Shown in pieces: positions 54,438 to 64,000 of a DNA stretch of 64,000 nt; within the stretch, counting starts at the first letter, position 1, and the number at the start of each line of letters is the position of its first letter. Below the pieces are notes generated by a model. That model saw nothing but the letters and a program-made list of their open reading frames with translations, ran no database searches and had not been told where the DNA came from. The stretch comes from Sceloporus undulatus (taxonomy: Eukaryota; Chordata; Lepidosauria; Squamata; Phrynosomatidae): positions 169,358,662 through 169,422,661 of the forward strand of contig NC_056524.1 in assembly GCF_019175285.1 (NCBI RefSeq), read 5' to 3'. The position numbers and the translations under genes were made by a program.

Positions 54438-54600
54438 TACTGTATATACTCATGTATAAGTCTAGAAATTTTAGTCAAAAGCTTGCCCCTAAAAACCTAG
54501 GTTAGCTTATCCACACGTCAGTGTAAGTACTGTAATTTTGGTCCCTAACCCTGCCTTTGACTTCTACATGAGGTCCACTTATAGTTGAGTATATATGGTA
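54438..54600. repeat. MITE-like repeat, family A
   Basis: The left end TACTGTATATACTCATGTAT and right end AGTTGAGTATATATGGTA are inverted. The interior GCTTATCCACACGTCAGTGT matches 195-230, so this is a shorter copy of the 139-540 element. Confidence 0.65.
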
Positions 54601-55130
54601 TCTTTATTGAAAACATCCTGCATTTCTTCCAGCGCAGCCAATAATATTTAATGGAAACTGCCAGTCAGATCTAAGATTTCACAAGTGGATGCCAATATCA
54701 CTTGCTAGTAGTGGAAACCCCCAATTCTTACAACTGGTGCAGTATGGAAAATCCATAAGGCCATGTCCATGTGGCTGTGACAACTACTTCAGTGAAGGGT
54801 GATAATTGGGGTGGGAGTGCTATAGCAAAGATTCAGTAATAAACTCCTTATAATGTTTACAGAGCTCTTCTACAAATGGTTATTTTTTATCTCTGTTTGT
54901 ATGAATTTAGGATTGGCAGAAGTGAGACCTTTTTGTGGGAAGAACTGAATAAACTGGTGGGACTCAGACAGCTGGCAGATAGCTATGTGCAGTGTGAAAG
55001 ATAAGACTTAATTTGCCCTGTTTGAGAATAAGGTTGACTGCTTTAGTCATTGACAAATGATACCACTTATTGTGGGGTCAATTATAGTTATAACGAATTA
55101 TAATGTAACCACAATGCTTCCAAGTCTGTT
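54601..55130. other. SUPV3L1-HKDC1 spacer, unassigned
   Basis: I see no open frame of note, exon, RNA gene or recognisable repeat in this stretch. Confidence 0.35.
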
Positions 55131-55275
55131 CAGTGGGCCCTTGGAATCTGCTGTGGTTTGGTTCCAGGACCCCCCACCTCCATGGATACCAACATCTGTG
55201 GATGCTCAAGTCTCATTAAATACAGCAAAATGGTGTCCCTTATGTAAAATGATTTGCATTTTGGATGGATGGATG

Positions 55276-55321
<46 letters not shown>

Positions 55322-55400
55322 GTATTCAAGCCCTGAATGGTTGAATCCATGGATGCAGAATCCATAAATGCAGAGTCCATGGATATGGAGGGCTAGCTAC
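55131..55400. mobile_element. Tigger-like DNA transposon remnant
   Basis: CAGTGGGCCCTTGGAATCTG, GGTTCCAGGACCCCCCACC and GGATACCAACATCTGTGGAT-GCTCAAG at the left, and GGTTGAATCCATGGATGCAG...GGATATGGAGGGCTAGCTAC at the right, are characteristic Tigger-type terminal regions. The interior is replaced by a (GGAT)n(AGAT)n microsatellite. Confidence 0.75.
55263..55319. repeat. (GGAT)n/(AGAT)n microsatellite
   Basis: Three to four GGAT units continue into about eleven perfect ATAG units. It lies inside the Tigger-like remnant. Confidence 0.9.
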
Positions 55401-56080
55401 AATTTAAGAGCTTTAAAAACAACAAAAAAACAACTCTGGGGTGGTGTCATGTAGAATCTGGTGAAGTTATGCTTGCAAACTACAGATTGCATAATTTGCA
55501 GAAAGGTTCTGGGAGCTGTAGCTCAAAAAAGTAATATTAAAAGTCTCTGGTCATAGACTTCCACACCTGGGTCCTTCTGACTGCAAAGATCTAACATGGC
55601 TGTAAGGCTAGAAATGGCAATAATTGTAGCTTCATCACAGTGACAGCCAGAAGGGAAAGGAGCAATCATCTCAATTAGCAAATCAAGGGGCTTTCAAAAT
55701 GCTGGGATTGTGCTTTGGGGTTGTTCCTAACTTTCGATGTGCGTGCACAAAACAGAAATGGTAGGTTTTTAAAAAATCTTTTTAAAAGTAGCACCCACAG
55801 AAATAAAATAGCTGGGTGTATTTCAAAAACCTGTTTTGCACCATTTTCAGCATTTCACATCTTTGTAGGCATATGCCTAAAATACAAGGTGAGGATGTGA
55901 CAAACGTGTTTTGAAAAGTATTCTTGATCAAGCATTCTTCCTTGCTAGGACTGACTGTAGTGTCTCTTATCTATGAATCAGCCCTTGAATTGTGACTCTG
56001 TGAAAGATAAATTGTCTCAATGGGATGTATTTGCACTGGAAAAAATTCCCTTTGGGGTTGCAAACCATAGAACCAACACC

Positions 56081-56674
56081 CTAGCCAACTTGGTCATGTT
56101 GGCTGGGAGGATTTTGGGAGTTGCAGTCCAAACAAGGAACTTTCCCTTGCTCTGGGATTTCTTGGCGCACAATAATCAGATGCAGAAACACTTGGACACT
56201 CAGGAAGTGCAAACCCCCAATCTTCTGTTTTGCATAGTGTGAGCCTTTAAGAGTTAATGTTAATACAATTTTTATCCTTAAAGTTTTAGGATGAAGATAT
56301 GAGCACTCGGACATTCTTGGGGATTTTGCTGAGATTAGCCTTTCTTTTAATTCATTGCATGTTCCCATAGTGTCTCCACAGTAACGCTTGTAAGCACCCT
56401 GGAGTCTGTTCATCCATTTGGAAGGCTCATTCGGGTGAATGTTTTCTTCCATGCTAATGATGTGGATGCATTTAGACTTGGTGAAGAATGGTAGTTTCAC
56501 ATGATCTCTGTAAAAAGGCTGTACTACTGCACTAATGCCCTGAATGGCACTCTTCAGATTCAGTAGCTTCTGGCAGTGTAGCACTTTGAAATGAGCATAG
56601 AGCACAAAGGTTTTTGATGAGTTCACTATGTGGGGAGGTGAGTGAAATACACCAAATATTTTATCGAAGGCCAA
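56081..56674 (-). other. Unexplained 197-codon open frame
   Basis: I do not recognise this product. The frame is open for 197 codons but begins at TTG, not ATG. A pyrimidine-rich stretch ending in CACATAG lies just before codon text NSSKTFVLYAHFKVLHCQKL at 56625, so it could be an exon running to the left on the minus strand. The central part (about 56330-56625) has balanced, protein-like composition with five Cys residues: KLPFFTKSKCIHIISMEE, SKWMNRLQGAYKRYCG, GTCNELKERLI. The last 40 codons run over a repeat ('TGGCTGGGAGGATTTTGGGA' on +), so any real coding part would end earlier. It may be a fossil exon or retrocopy of a host gene, or chance. Confidence 0.25.
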
Positions 56675-57664
56675 CCATGAAGTATTATAATTCAGAGTGT
56701 TTGTAACTCACTTTTCTGTCTATTGGAGTTATTAAAACATGTACTATTTAAAATGACTATATGATAAAATCGACAAATTGCAACTGCAAAATAAAAGCAG
56801 GATCAGAATGTTCTTTTTAAAAAGGTTATAAAAAGCAGCACTGAAAACCAGTCAATTGCCTGGTAAAACATTTTAGCTTTTACTGGCTATCTAAAGCTCG
56901 ATAAAGTTACAGTCCAGTTGATTTCTTAAGGAAGGGAGTTCCAGGGAGTTGGGTTACTGCTGTAGAAAAAGTTGTTGGGATCAACCGTACGGCCATAGTG
57001 AGTAAGAATAATGTCCATGTAAACCTGGTGAGCCAGCAACTTTTGCAGCCACCTCGCTGCCTAATGGTAGGACTGTCCCTGCTGCTGAAGAAAATTCACT
57101 TGTTTTTCTAGCATTCTTCCATCTTTTTCAGGCCACGGACCCATCATTAACCCAAATCTGTGCATGGGAACTTTCTTCTCGATTTCTACTGTATATTTTC
57201 AAGGTGGGGGTGGTGTTATTACAGCTCGCTTTAGACGAAGCCATGACCCTGAATCCCAGTTTGCTAGCTGAAGACCAACGTATTTGGGAAATGGCCATCT
57301 CCCACTTTTCCAAGAGGTCATTTGAATAGAGAGTGTGCCATTGTGTTGCCATTGTTTTGTACTCGGTAGCTGCTCTTCTTTAATTGAGGGTACATAATGA
57401 TGTCACCGGTACACAATTAATCTATTGTATTATTTTTGTTTCTATCTCTGTGCAATGGGGTGGCAGAAGCTTTCTGGCTGAGGGGCAAGGAAGGGGTGAG
57501 AAAAGTTGGTCCATCTTTGTGCCAGCCTGAGGGAATTTTAAAGGCCATTTTATTTGGGATGTATTTCTTACAGGTTGAGAATCTTTGACTAGGGAAGAGA
57601 TGTCCGGAGTTACATGGAAGCCTTTGTTTGCACTGGCTTTCCAGGATGGGGAATTGTGGCAGAG

Positions 57665-57867
57665 GTTGCATCCGCAATGCAGAGATAATCCTGCTTGACA
57701 GCTCAGTGCTATGGATTTCTGGGATTTGTAGTTTTGTGAAATATTTAGCTTTCTCTGTCAGAGAGTGCTGGGGCCACAACAAACTACAATTCCCAGAATA
57801 TCATAGCATTGAGCCATGGCAGTTAAAGTGGCATCAAACCGGATTATTTCTGCAGTGTGGCTGCAGT
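57665..57867. repeat. Palindromic MITE, family B
   Basis: GCAATGCAGAGATAATCCTG...TCTGGGATTTGTAGTTTTGT is mirrored by CAACAAACTACAATTCCCAG...CCGGATTATTTCTGCAGTG. Confidence 0.7.
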
Positions 57868-57899
57868 CAGAACAAACATCTATGCACACATTAACTACT

Positions 57900-58828
57900 G
57901 TATTTTTAGTCTCCCAGTGCTGGCCTGAGACAGGTGGGGTGGGATAACCCCCTCAGGCAGCAGGTTTGAAGTATCATGAAAGGACAGCAAAATTTCAGTT
58001 ATTTAAATGTTTATTATTGTATTTTACTGCAGACGGGAATATATGCTTGTGGGATGTTCCACGTCAGGTACCAAACTAAATTGAACATCCTGAGTAGTAA
58101 GTGAGCCAGAAGGCAGCAACATGACTTAAGCCAACCTTGTTTACCCCCTATAAAAATTATCTATGGTTGGATAAAGGGTCTCTTAAATGCACTTTATCAA
58201 GAGAGATCCACAAGCAGAAGTAGACATGTGTCCTGCAGTTATCTCTGAGACAAAAGCCACAACTGATTGTGACAATGTGGAAGCAAAATATTCTCCACCT
58301 AGTCACCATAATTCGGAAATGACTTGGAGGCAGATGGTACACACCCACATTGATTTTCGTGGGGGTTGGTTGGTTTCTATTAGACTTCTGTTTATCGCAT
58401 TATATTAGCACTCAAGTCTCACTTTAGTAAGCAGTTTAGAACTTGACGTTAAGAAATACATCTTTACACAATTCTACTGGCCATCAAACTAGGGCTAATC
58501 TAGACATGCCATTCATTGTTTGAATGCAAGTAATCATTCATGGCTCCACTTTAGTGAATACGAGTCATTGGGAGGGGGATTAAGCTGCCCCTTGTGTGGC
58601 GCAAGGCAGTTTAGCAGTTTGTCTTTCTCTCTCTTGCGAGCTGTATGCATTTGAAGGCAGGCTCCCATGGGTGCCTGTCAATGGGTCCTACGCTTGAAAA
58701 ACAAATAGCAACTTTTGAGAGACACGTTTTGGTTGGAAGTGTGATGACTGTGGTTACCCTCTACTGCTCTATTGCTGCCCCATAGTCTCAAAGCTTCTCC
58801 ACTGCAATTACTTCACATAGCAGGGAAT
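57900..58828. other. SUPV3L1-HKDC1 spacer, unassigned
   Basis: No exon, RNA gene or confident repeat is visible. The short open frames present have no recognisable content. Confidence 0.35.
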
Positions 58829-59058
58829 TTGTTGTTGTGCCTTCAAGTCATTTCCGAATTCCGATTTACTAAGACGAACCTATCGTGGGGTTTTCTTGGC
58901 AAGTTTCGTCAGAGAGGGGTTGTCATTGTTATCCACTGAGGCTGAGTGTGTGACTTAGCCAAGGTCACCCAATGGGTTTCCATGGCTAAACTGAGACTTA
59001 AACCCTGGTCTCCAAAGTCCTAGTCTGACACACAAACCACTACATCACACTGGCTCCA
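58829..59058 (-). repeat. tRNA-derived SINE
   Basis: The minus-strand head GGAGCCAGTGTGATGTAGTG, the body TGGGTGACCTTGGCTAAGTC and tail CTTGAAGGCACAACAACAAA are complete. Confidence 0.8.
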
Positions 59059-59106
59059 AGAGAGAATAGACAAGCTAATGGAACAAACCTCAGGCCTAAT
59101 CTGACT

Positions 59107-59309
59107 CTTCTTGTTCTTGTGCACCTTCAAGTAATGTCCAGCTTATGGCAACCTTAAGGTAACTTTATCACGGGACTTTCTTGGCAAGATTTGTCCATTG
59201 CCTTCTCCTGAGACTGAGTGAGTGAGTTGCCCATGATTCAGAAAGTGGGTTTTCACAACTGAGTGAGGTCCTAGGTCAATAGACAAACCACTATGCCACA
59301 CTGGCTCTT
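59107..59309 (-). repeat. tRNA-derived SINE
   Basis: The minus-strand head AGAGCCAGTGTGGCATAGTG and CTTGCCAAGAAAGTCCCGTG are present. It is a diverged copy 48 bp after the previous one, in the same orientation. Confidence 0.75.
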
Positions 59310-59422
59310 AGATGGATTTAAAATGGTGGACTCAGTGGCGTCATTACTGTTGGTGTCACCCAGTGCAGTAACTCATGCTGTCATCCCCCACACTGACCTT
59401 CCAGAGTCTTACCATGTCTGCT

Positions 59423-59548
59423 TGACCATAAATCGATCTCATATATAAGTTGAGGGCAGGTTTTAGAGCCAAAATTAAGAATTTTGATATGACCTGTTGA
59501 TAAATCAAGGGTAAAATTTAGGGGCATGTAACAAAGAATGTAAAGTAT
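59423..59548. repeat. MITE-like repeat, family A, partial
   Basis: TGACCATAAATCGATCTCAT-ATATAAGTTGAGGGCAGGTT and CTGTTGATAAATCAAGGGTA-AAATTTAGGGGC match, inverted, the region 430-530 of the first copy. Confidence 0.5.
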
Positions 59549-59629
59549 CTTTTTCTTTTTATTATTTCATTTCACTAATTCTGAGTGCATCACTACTACA
59601 CAATAGCACTTTGATCCCATTTATTATTA

Positions 59630-59830
59630 AGCTTTATTTATATAGTGTTGTAAATTTACACAATGCTGTACATACAATTAAAATGGATAAAATAAATCTG
59701 CCTATGGCATACATTCTACACAAATAATTAATAGCTGCTGTGGTTCCATCCCAGACAATCCAGGGATTTATAGTTTCATAACTGATTTAGAATTCTCTGC
59801 CAGAAAGTGCAAAGGCTGCAGTTCATGGAG
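59630..59830. repeat. Repeat end with 'tgtaaatttaca' palindrome and partial family B MITE
   Basis: AGTGTTGTAAATTTACACAA-TGCTGTACATACAA matches 29963-30002. From about 59727 a partial family B arm follows (GCTGTGGTTCCATCCCAG, CAGGGATTTATAGTTTCATA). Confidence 0.45.
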
Positions 59831-60833
59831 GTGTATTAGACGAACCTATCAAGGGTGCATCAGGACAGATTTACAAGACTATAAAGTTCTAGATTTTGTT
59901 CTTGTTCTTTCTAATTTTAATTTGGATAAACAAAAGACATTTTGTTTTCTCCAGAATATTTTCTGTTCAGCTCCCAATATGATCAGAGACTTTTTATACC
60001 AGAGCCCCAGGTCAGTTTATTTTAGCCCAGTATAAAACCAGAAAGAATAGGAACAATATCTGAGACTTTTCAGTCAGCTGGGGGTTCCATAGGCTGGATC
60101 AATAACAGTTACAGTATCAAACTGCTATATGTGTGTGGTGTGGATTTACCCTTTGTGAAGAGACCTGAAAGTTTTGAAGTGAGGCATTTGCTTCACAGAG
60201 AGTATGACCATTTTGAAGAGCCGTCTGGATAGGCCATGAATGGATAATGTGTATGTGTGACATGCTTGACTGGGAAAACACACGGAAGGACTTGTCTAAC
60301 ATTACTGTGCCAATCCGGAAAAAAGGGGGACAACAGAAGTGTCTTACATTCCCATAATCCCCAAAGTAAAGGTTCTAAGTGAGATATAATGCCTATTGAA
60401 GTGGCTTGCTTTTATAACATTTTTCCCGTACTGGAAGCGTGCCATGCTGTGGAAATTCATGCTGGGCTCGGGTTGAACAAAGAAGGCACCATAGCAACTG
60501 GATTGTTCAGAGGTAAAAAAAATAATAAATCCCAAAGTTGGGCCATTTCTTTTCTCCAGATTTGGCAGCTGGCCATCTGCTCAGTATTAGACTGTACCAA
60601 GTGGAGGGAGGGACTGCATGGTTGGAGAGCAAGAGGCTGAAGTTTAATCATTGAACCAAGTGCACTGAATGGATTTTGTTCAGGACTTGCTGCTCTGAGG
60701 GACTCTCCAAACTCACTTGGGAAATGGCACTGTTGCTGAAGGCATTCGGTCAGTCATCCTATTGTGTGACTACGACCCAGAGTTATTAGTTCAACAACAC
60801 AGTCATTCTGTCTGCACCGAGGCACCAGGGAAA

Positions 60834-60896
60834 ATGTTTGCTGTACACTTAGTGGCCTTTTATTTTACAAAGCTAAAAGAGGATCAGATCAAAAAG
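60834..60896 (+). CDS. HKDC1: Hexokinase domain-containing protein 1, first coding exon (3' partial gene)
   Basis: HKDC1 is a vertebrate hexokinase-family protein related to HK1, with two hexokinase halves and an N-terminal helix that docks on the outer mitochondrial membrane. This exon encodes 21 residues, MFAVHLVAFYF followed by TKLKEDQIKK, then donor GTAGGC at 60897. Length and phase 0 match the first coding exon of HK1-type hexokinases, and the sequence matches human HKDC1 (MFAVHLMAFYFSKLKEDQIKK as recalled, split MFAVHLMAFYF/SKLKEDQIKK) far better than HK1 (MIAAQLLAYYF). The start context GGAAAATGT has A at -3. The frame stays open upstream but contains no other ATG. No CpG island is present, so the promoter is of a tissue-restricted type. 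Exon 2 is not found up to the window end; the rest of the gene lies downstream. Confidence 0.88.
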
Positions 60897-61491
60897 GTAG
60901 GCTTTGATTGTGCTGGATTTTATTTTTTTATAAGATGGGCTGTTCAAGAGAACATTTTGTTCTGGCAGAAATAAGAGGTTTTGTTCTAATAGTGTTAGCA
61001 TATCTTTAAGGTAGAGGAGTAATAAGTGAATGTTTATGTCTAATTGTACCATTGTATAGAGAGGATTCTGAGATTTAAGGAGAGAAATCTTGGTGCAAAC
61101 ACAGGGTAAGGTTCAGAGTTTATGATAGTCAAGGAACAATGAAATTAGTTTCAAAATTAATGGAATTGTGTGAGGCATGATCTGTTTGGATTCTAAATGG
61201 CATATGCAATTGGATGGCCTAATTTGCTCACCAGCAACAAATCTCTATTAAAGTTGGTCTGATTTGCAACATAAAAGCTGGTCTTGTCCATCTGATCAAA
61301 AGCTTTTTAAAATAATGAGAATTGGATGCCAAGCACTCCAAAAGAATTACAGAACATATCCAAATATTTAGCTACATAAATAACATTTTTGTAGGTACAG
61401 AAGGGAGTCTTTATATTCAGCATCTTCACCTCTATGATTCTATGTCTTGTTTGCAACTTTATATTTAAAAGAGTCTAAGCAATATTTAAGG

Positions 61492-61722
61492 GCCAGAATA
61501 TCATAACGGCAGGAGATCCTGTCTGATCTTGGAAGCTAAGCAAGATCAGTGCTGGTTAGTACTTGGACAGGCAATTGCCAGTGAATACTGGGTGCTGTAG
61601 GCTATATTTCAGAGGAAGGAATTGGCAAACCTACCTCTGAGTGTTCCTTGCCTAAGAAAACTCTGTGAAATTCATGAGGTTGCCATAAGTCAACAGGTGA
61701 CTTGAAGGCACGTACACACATA
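61492..61722 (+). repeat. 5S rRNA-derived SINE, nearly full length
   Basis: GTCTGATCTTGGAAGCTAAG, CTGGTTAGTACTTGGACAGG and GAATACTGGGTGCTGTAGGC follow vertebrate 5S rRNA in order across the internal promoter and 3' end. A SINE body (TTTCAGAGGAAGGAATTGGC, CTAAGAAAACTCTGTG) and tail GTGACTTGAAGGCACGTACA come next. The body and tail match the tRNA-headed SINEs, so only the head differs. It lies in HKDC1 intron 1. Confidence 0.85.
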
Positions 61723-61754
61723 GAATGAATATTTGAAAGAGCTAACCAAAACAT

Positions 61755-61984
61755 GGAGCCAGAGTTGTGTATTGCTTTAAGTGTTGGACACTGAAAGAAC
61801 GGGGTTGAAACCCCCACTCAGCAATGCAAACCCACTGGGTGGCCTTGGGAAAGTCACACACTCTCAGCCTCAGAGGAAGGGACAGTCAAGTCCTGTCCAA
61901 ACAAATTCTGCCAAGAAAACCCAACAATAGCCTTAGGATCACCATAAGTCAGAAATTACTTGAAAGCACACAACAATAACAACC
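61755..61984 (+). repeat. tRNA-derived SINE, full length
   Basis: GGAGCCAGAGTTGTGTATTG, GGGGTTGAAACCCCCAC, GGCCTTGGGAAAGTCACACA and CTTGAAAGCACACAACAATA mark a full copy in HKDC1 intron 1, just after the 5S-headed one. Confidence 0.8.
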
Positions 61985-62458
61985 AATAAATGTCTTCCCA
62001 TGGGCAAACAGCAAAAAAAATAAAAATAAAAAAGCAGCTCAAATGTGCTTTAATCTAATTGAACTGGAGATCCTTTTATCAAATGCACTATAATTTAATC
62101 AAACTTGGACTGGTTTTTGGCATCAGGTTGTTCCATTCTATAACTCTGTTCTTACTGTAGAACCTGACCCTCCTTCTTCATCTCTGTTCACCTTCCCTGG
62201 TAATTTGTCATTTGTCAGAATGGAATTCCCTAAATATGTGTGGCCTGTCACGCATGCATCCTAATCTCTACAGAGGATGGCAATTAGGTGAAGCAATTTT
62301 ACTGCCTTGAAAAGTGGGCCAACAGATTAGCTAAGAGAACCGAGTCTGTAACAGAAAAGATGTGTGCTCTTAAATTTCTTGTCTAAAGAACCCTTGCCTC
62401 CAATCTCAAGTACTGTAATTGCATTTGTAAATTCTTCAGGATCACTAATTTCTATTTC

Positions 62459-62545
62459 AGTGATTCTTAACTTTTTCTTTACCAGGGACTCCTTTGAAAC
62501 GTCTTTTGTTGCCATGATCCCCTAAAATTTAAGATTTTAAATCCT
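62459..62545. repeat. hAT-end-like repeat fragment
   Basis: CAGTGATTCTTAACTTTTTC...CCAGGGACTCCTTTGAAACG resembles the terminal region of vertebrate hAT elements (CAGTGGTTCTCAACCTTTTT...CCAGGGACCCCTTTG). The other end is not identified. Confidence 0.45.
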
Positions 62546-62559
62546 AAAGCACATCAAAT

Positions 62560-62860
62560 GCAGTGGTCCTTCGCCATTCACTGAGGTTAGGGGTGAAGGA
62601 CCCCCATGAATGCGGAAAAACTGCAAATATAAAAAACACCATTTTTTTTACCTAAGAGAACACCTCTCTAGAAATCTCTGTGTCCTCCAGTGTAACTCTA
62701 CGGTCAACATCTACCAGAAGGTGATCATAGAATCAAGCTGGAGGACCTATAAATGCCTAGAGAAGATGGCCTTGGACATGATAGAGGACTGCCTCCCTAA
62801 GCTAGTTCAAGACTTATTAACCTCTAAATATCTGCTATCTCAGACCTAGCTTTTACAAAT
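62560..62860. repeat. DNA-transposon-like repeat fragment
   Basis: CAGTGGTCCTTCGCCATTCA and GGACCCCCATGAATGCGGAA-AAACTGC resemble Tigger/MER-type ends (CAGTGGTCCCTCG...GAGGACCCCCGCGAA). The internal text with a 79-codon open frame (62610-62849) has no recognisable domain. Confidence 0.4.
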
Positions 62861-64000
62861 ACCACATTGTCTCTGTCCTGAGAAACACAGCTGAAGTTCT
62901 CAGAGGTACTCTTGACAAGTACTCCAAACCCAGATATTTTTATCTTTCCTGCAATTAAAAACAATCTGAGGATGTATAAATTGGATAATGATCAGGACTT
63001 ATGTAGAGAGATCAGGACTTAGTTTCAATTAAATCTTCAATTTTTCCCTATTAAATTTTCATTTTTCCCCATTCACATAAATCTTCCCCCCCCCCCCCCC
63101 CCGCCAATTATTGAAATCTAATCATGTAAGAGCTCAATACTTACCAACACTTACTTTTGCCACTCTGAGAATTTCATTTACAGAACCAAGTTTCCAAACA
63201 ATACCAATATCTGTTTGGGATGGTAAAAACAGAAATAAGTCTCTGCATTTGTGGCATGGGAGAGCTAGAGCATATTTCAAACTAATTTCTGTTCGCTCTA
63301 TTTCCATTTTTAACATAACCCCAGGATGAGATTCTTGGGACAGATTTTGGCTTCCTTACAGGGTGAGAGCTCTTATGTGAAACTATGCTGGTTACTGTCA
63401 GAGTGCAATCCATATGCTACACATAAAACAGTCTTATTTGGTAAAGCTGCTAAAAGTATACATGTGAGCTATTTGAAAGATATTCCTATAGACTGTGCAA
63501 GGGGATTCATTAATCTGATTTTTTTCTATGGATGTACAAGTACATGCATATATGTACATTTAATTGGATTTGTAATGGCTTTAGTTACATATCTTAAATG
63601 ACGGACTGACTGACTGACTCCTTCTTCTCCAGTTTTGATGTTCCAGTCTAAATCATGAACCCCTGTGGCTGTTCACTCTTTAAAAATGGCAGGAAATCCT
63701 ATTTGGGGTGGGACAGAACATCACTAGTGCTAGCTGAATTACTGGAAGTAAACCTGGCTGGTAGAAAAATGTTCTGGAAGGAAGAGGCTATGGGAAAGTC
63801 ACAGTGAGCATGGTGTGGTGTGGCTTAGTTCCTCTCTTTCATCCATGCAAATGACACCAAATTAGGAGGAGTAACCAATATCCCAAAGCACAGGATCAGA
63901 ATTCAAAATGACCTTAACAGATCAGAGAACTAACAAAACAAAACAAAACAAAACAAAAAAGAACAACAAGGAGAAATGGAAGGTTAAACTGAAAAATGAA
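62860..64000. other. HKDC1 intron 1, remainder
   Basis: Simple tracts are a C-run of about 17 at 63087-63103, a (GACT)n run at about 63602-63620 and an (AAAAC)n run at 63934-63957. No HKDC1 exon 2, RNA gene or confident transposon is seen here. Confidence 0.4.

Noticed and set aside
57128-57352. 74-codon minus frame near a 'LEKQVNFLQQQGQSY' stretch
   Set aside because: Neighbouring frames give protein-like words but none continues. The adjacent 56930-57000 part looks like antisense L2 text (TTCCAGGGAGTTGGG), so I could not support a gene.
60717-60833. In-frame N-terminal extension of HKDC1
   Set aside because: The frame is open upstream of 60834 but its apparent start is TTG. No ATG precedes 60834, which has a good context and fits the 21-residue first exon of the family.
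61492-61610. 5S rRNA gene
   Set aside because: The 5' part is diverged and it carries a SINE body and tail, so it is a SINE head rather than a gene.
60897-64000. HKDC1 exon 2
   Set aside because: No frame with the expected 'RFLYHMRLSDxxL'-like text and splice sites was found.
1-64000. LTR retroviruses, Polintons or other virus-like elements
   Set aside because: I saw no paired LTRs, primer-binding site, or gag, capsid, envelope or integrase-like frames on either strand.
1-64000. CRISPR arrays, operons, prokaryotic ribosome binding sites
   Set aside because: The window is intron-bearing vertebrate DNA. The regular repeats present are microsatellites and transposon copies.

Overview
The window is vertebrate nuclear DNA, most likely from a squamate reptile (a lizard; iguanian is my inference). 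The genes are intron-rich with GT-AG introns. The spacers and introns are full of reptile-type repeats: tRNA-derived SINEs, 5S-rRNA-derived SINEs, L2- and CR1-type LINE pieces, a Penelope-like fragment, and many short hAT- and Tigger-like elements with terminal inverted repeats. No prokaryotic feature is present, and I saw no LTR retrovirus, Polinton or other virus-like element.

Four host genes lie head-to-tail on the + strand in the order SRGN - VPS26A - SUPV3L1 - HKDC1. From general knowledge this is the order on human 10q22.1, so this is a conserved synteny block. Layout: SRGN exons 2 and 3 (4067-5930; exon 1 not seen); spacer with an L2 LINE and MITEs (6.1-10.1 kb); CpG-rich promoter and complete nine-exon VPS26A (10476-32263, 327 aa) with a long 3' UTR; a 2.7 kb spacer made almost wholly of stacked SINEs and MITEs; CpG-rich promoter and complete 15-exon SUPV3L1 (36658-53904, 797 aa); a 7 kb spacer with repeats and one unexplained minus-strand open frame; first coding exon of HKDC1 (60834-60896), whose remainder lies beyond the window.

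The genes are separate transcription units with unrelated roles: a granule proteoglycan core (SRGN), a retromer subunit for endosomal sorting (VPS26A), a mitochondrial RNA helicase (SUPV3L1) and a hexokinase-like protein (HKDC1). All exon junctions of the two complete genes keep frame (984 and 2394 coding nt including stops).

The points most worth a second look are a decayed second copy of SUPV3L1 exon 8 inside intron 8, an OposCharlie-like hAT insertion with a perfect 8-bp target duplication in VPS26A intron 8, clustering of one palindromic hAT-type MITE around both CpG promoters, a C16 tract abutting a SUPV3L1 acceptor, paired CLEAR/E-box-like sites in the VPS26A promoter, and three 5S-derived SINEs. 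I found no wholly new biological system.
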